A DNA stretch of 43,788 nt, taken from contig CAZZBK010000031.1 of NCBI GenBank assembly GCA_964652155.1, positions 1 through 43,788 on the forward strand, read 5' to 3'. Both the position numbers and the translations under genes were made by a program. The stretch comes from CAZZBK01 sp964652155 (lineage in GTDB: Bacteria > Planctomycetota > Planctomycetia > Pirellulales > PNKZ01). Within the stretch, counting starts at the first letter, position 1, and each line of letters starts with the position of its first letter. Below, one piece after another: positions 43,659 through 43,788 of the stretch. The notes beneath the pieces were generated by a model that worked only from the letters and a program-made list of their open reading frames with translations, was not told the origin of the DNA and did no database searches.

Positions 43659-43788
43659 AGCCGACACCTGAAAAAGACCGATTTTCGTGACCGTATTACG
43701 CCTCAAGTTTTTGGGCGTAGAGCCCATTAGTATGACCGATCGACGACGAGCGACAAGTCGTAATCAGGGGCCTGAAAGAGCCGGTCCG

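Overview
The window looks like chromosomal DNA from a planctomycete, most plausibly of the Pirellulales type. The reasons are a high-GC coding background, a cytochrome-like PSCyt1/DUF1549/DUF1553 protein next to a DUF1501 protein (a pair greatly expanded in that phylum), a DUF1570 protease-like protein, a DUF5009-type acyltransferase, a Tat-exported leucine-rich-repeat protein, and many short palindromic repeats between genes. This placement is inferred from gene families; there is no rRNA in the window.

Region 1 (1-17.3 kb, all on the + strand) is a late flagellar locus: flgG (5' end cut by the window edge), flgA, flgH, flgI, a flgJ-type rod-binding protein, a FlgN-like chaperone, flgK, a very large flgL, fliW, csrA, a very large flagellin (fliC), a very large fliD and fliS. 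It encodes the distal rod, L and P rings, hook-filament junction, filament, cap, the secretion chaperones, and the FliW/CsrA pair that in other bacteria couples flagellin level to translation. FlgL (1010 aa), FliC (1043 aa) and FliD (905 aa) have normal ends but greatly enlarged middles built from flagellin-IN-like repeats. A perfect hairpin terminator separates fliC from fliD. A sigma-28-like site follows it, and the fliD leader is rich in GGA triplets.

Region 2 (17.3-28.2 kb) is mostly housekeeping: a pterin-4a-carbinolamine dehydratase, an RluA-type pseudouridine synthase, a membrane acyltransferase, a three-gene ABC-2 transporter operon on the minus strand (ATPase, permease, membrane-anchored partner), rpsR for ribosomal protein S18, a gluzincin-like DUF1570 protein, and folC. 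REP-like palindromes and hairpin chains lie between these genes.

Region 3 (28.2-33.1 kb) is less ordinary. It holds an exported LRR protein, then a visibly more AT-rich stretch with an unrecognised multi-pass membrane protein carrying a helix-hairpin-helix-like segment and an exported DNA/RNA non-specific endonuclease whose DRGH motif reads DQGH. Two small unrecognised membrane proteins follow. Repeats border this stretch on its right side.

Region 4 (33.2-43.8 kb) holds the PSCyt1/DUF1549/DUF1553 and DUF1501 pair, a phytanoyl-CoA dioxygenase-like protein, an OmpR-type response regulator and histidine kinase pair, a sialate-O-acetylesterase-like SGNH protein, a 62-residue membrane protein and bioB. 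No tRNA, rRNA, CRISPR array, transposase or integrase was found. Nothing in the window is a confirmed new system. The best leads are the parallel enlargement of the three axial flagellar proteins, the GGA-rich fliD leader beside fliW-csrA, and the AT-rich membrane-protein/nuclease pair.
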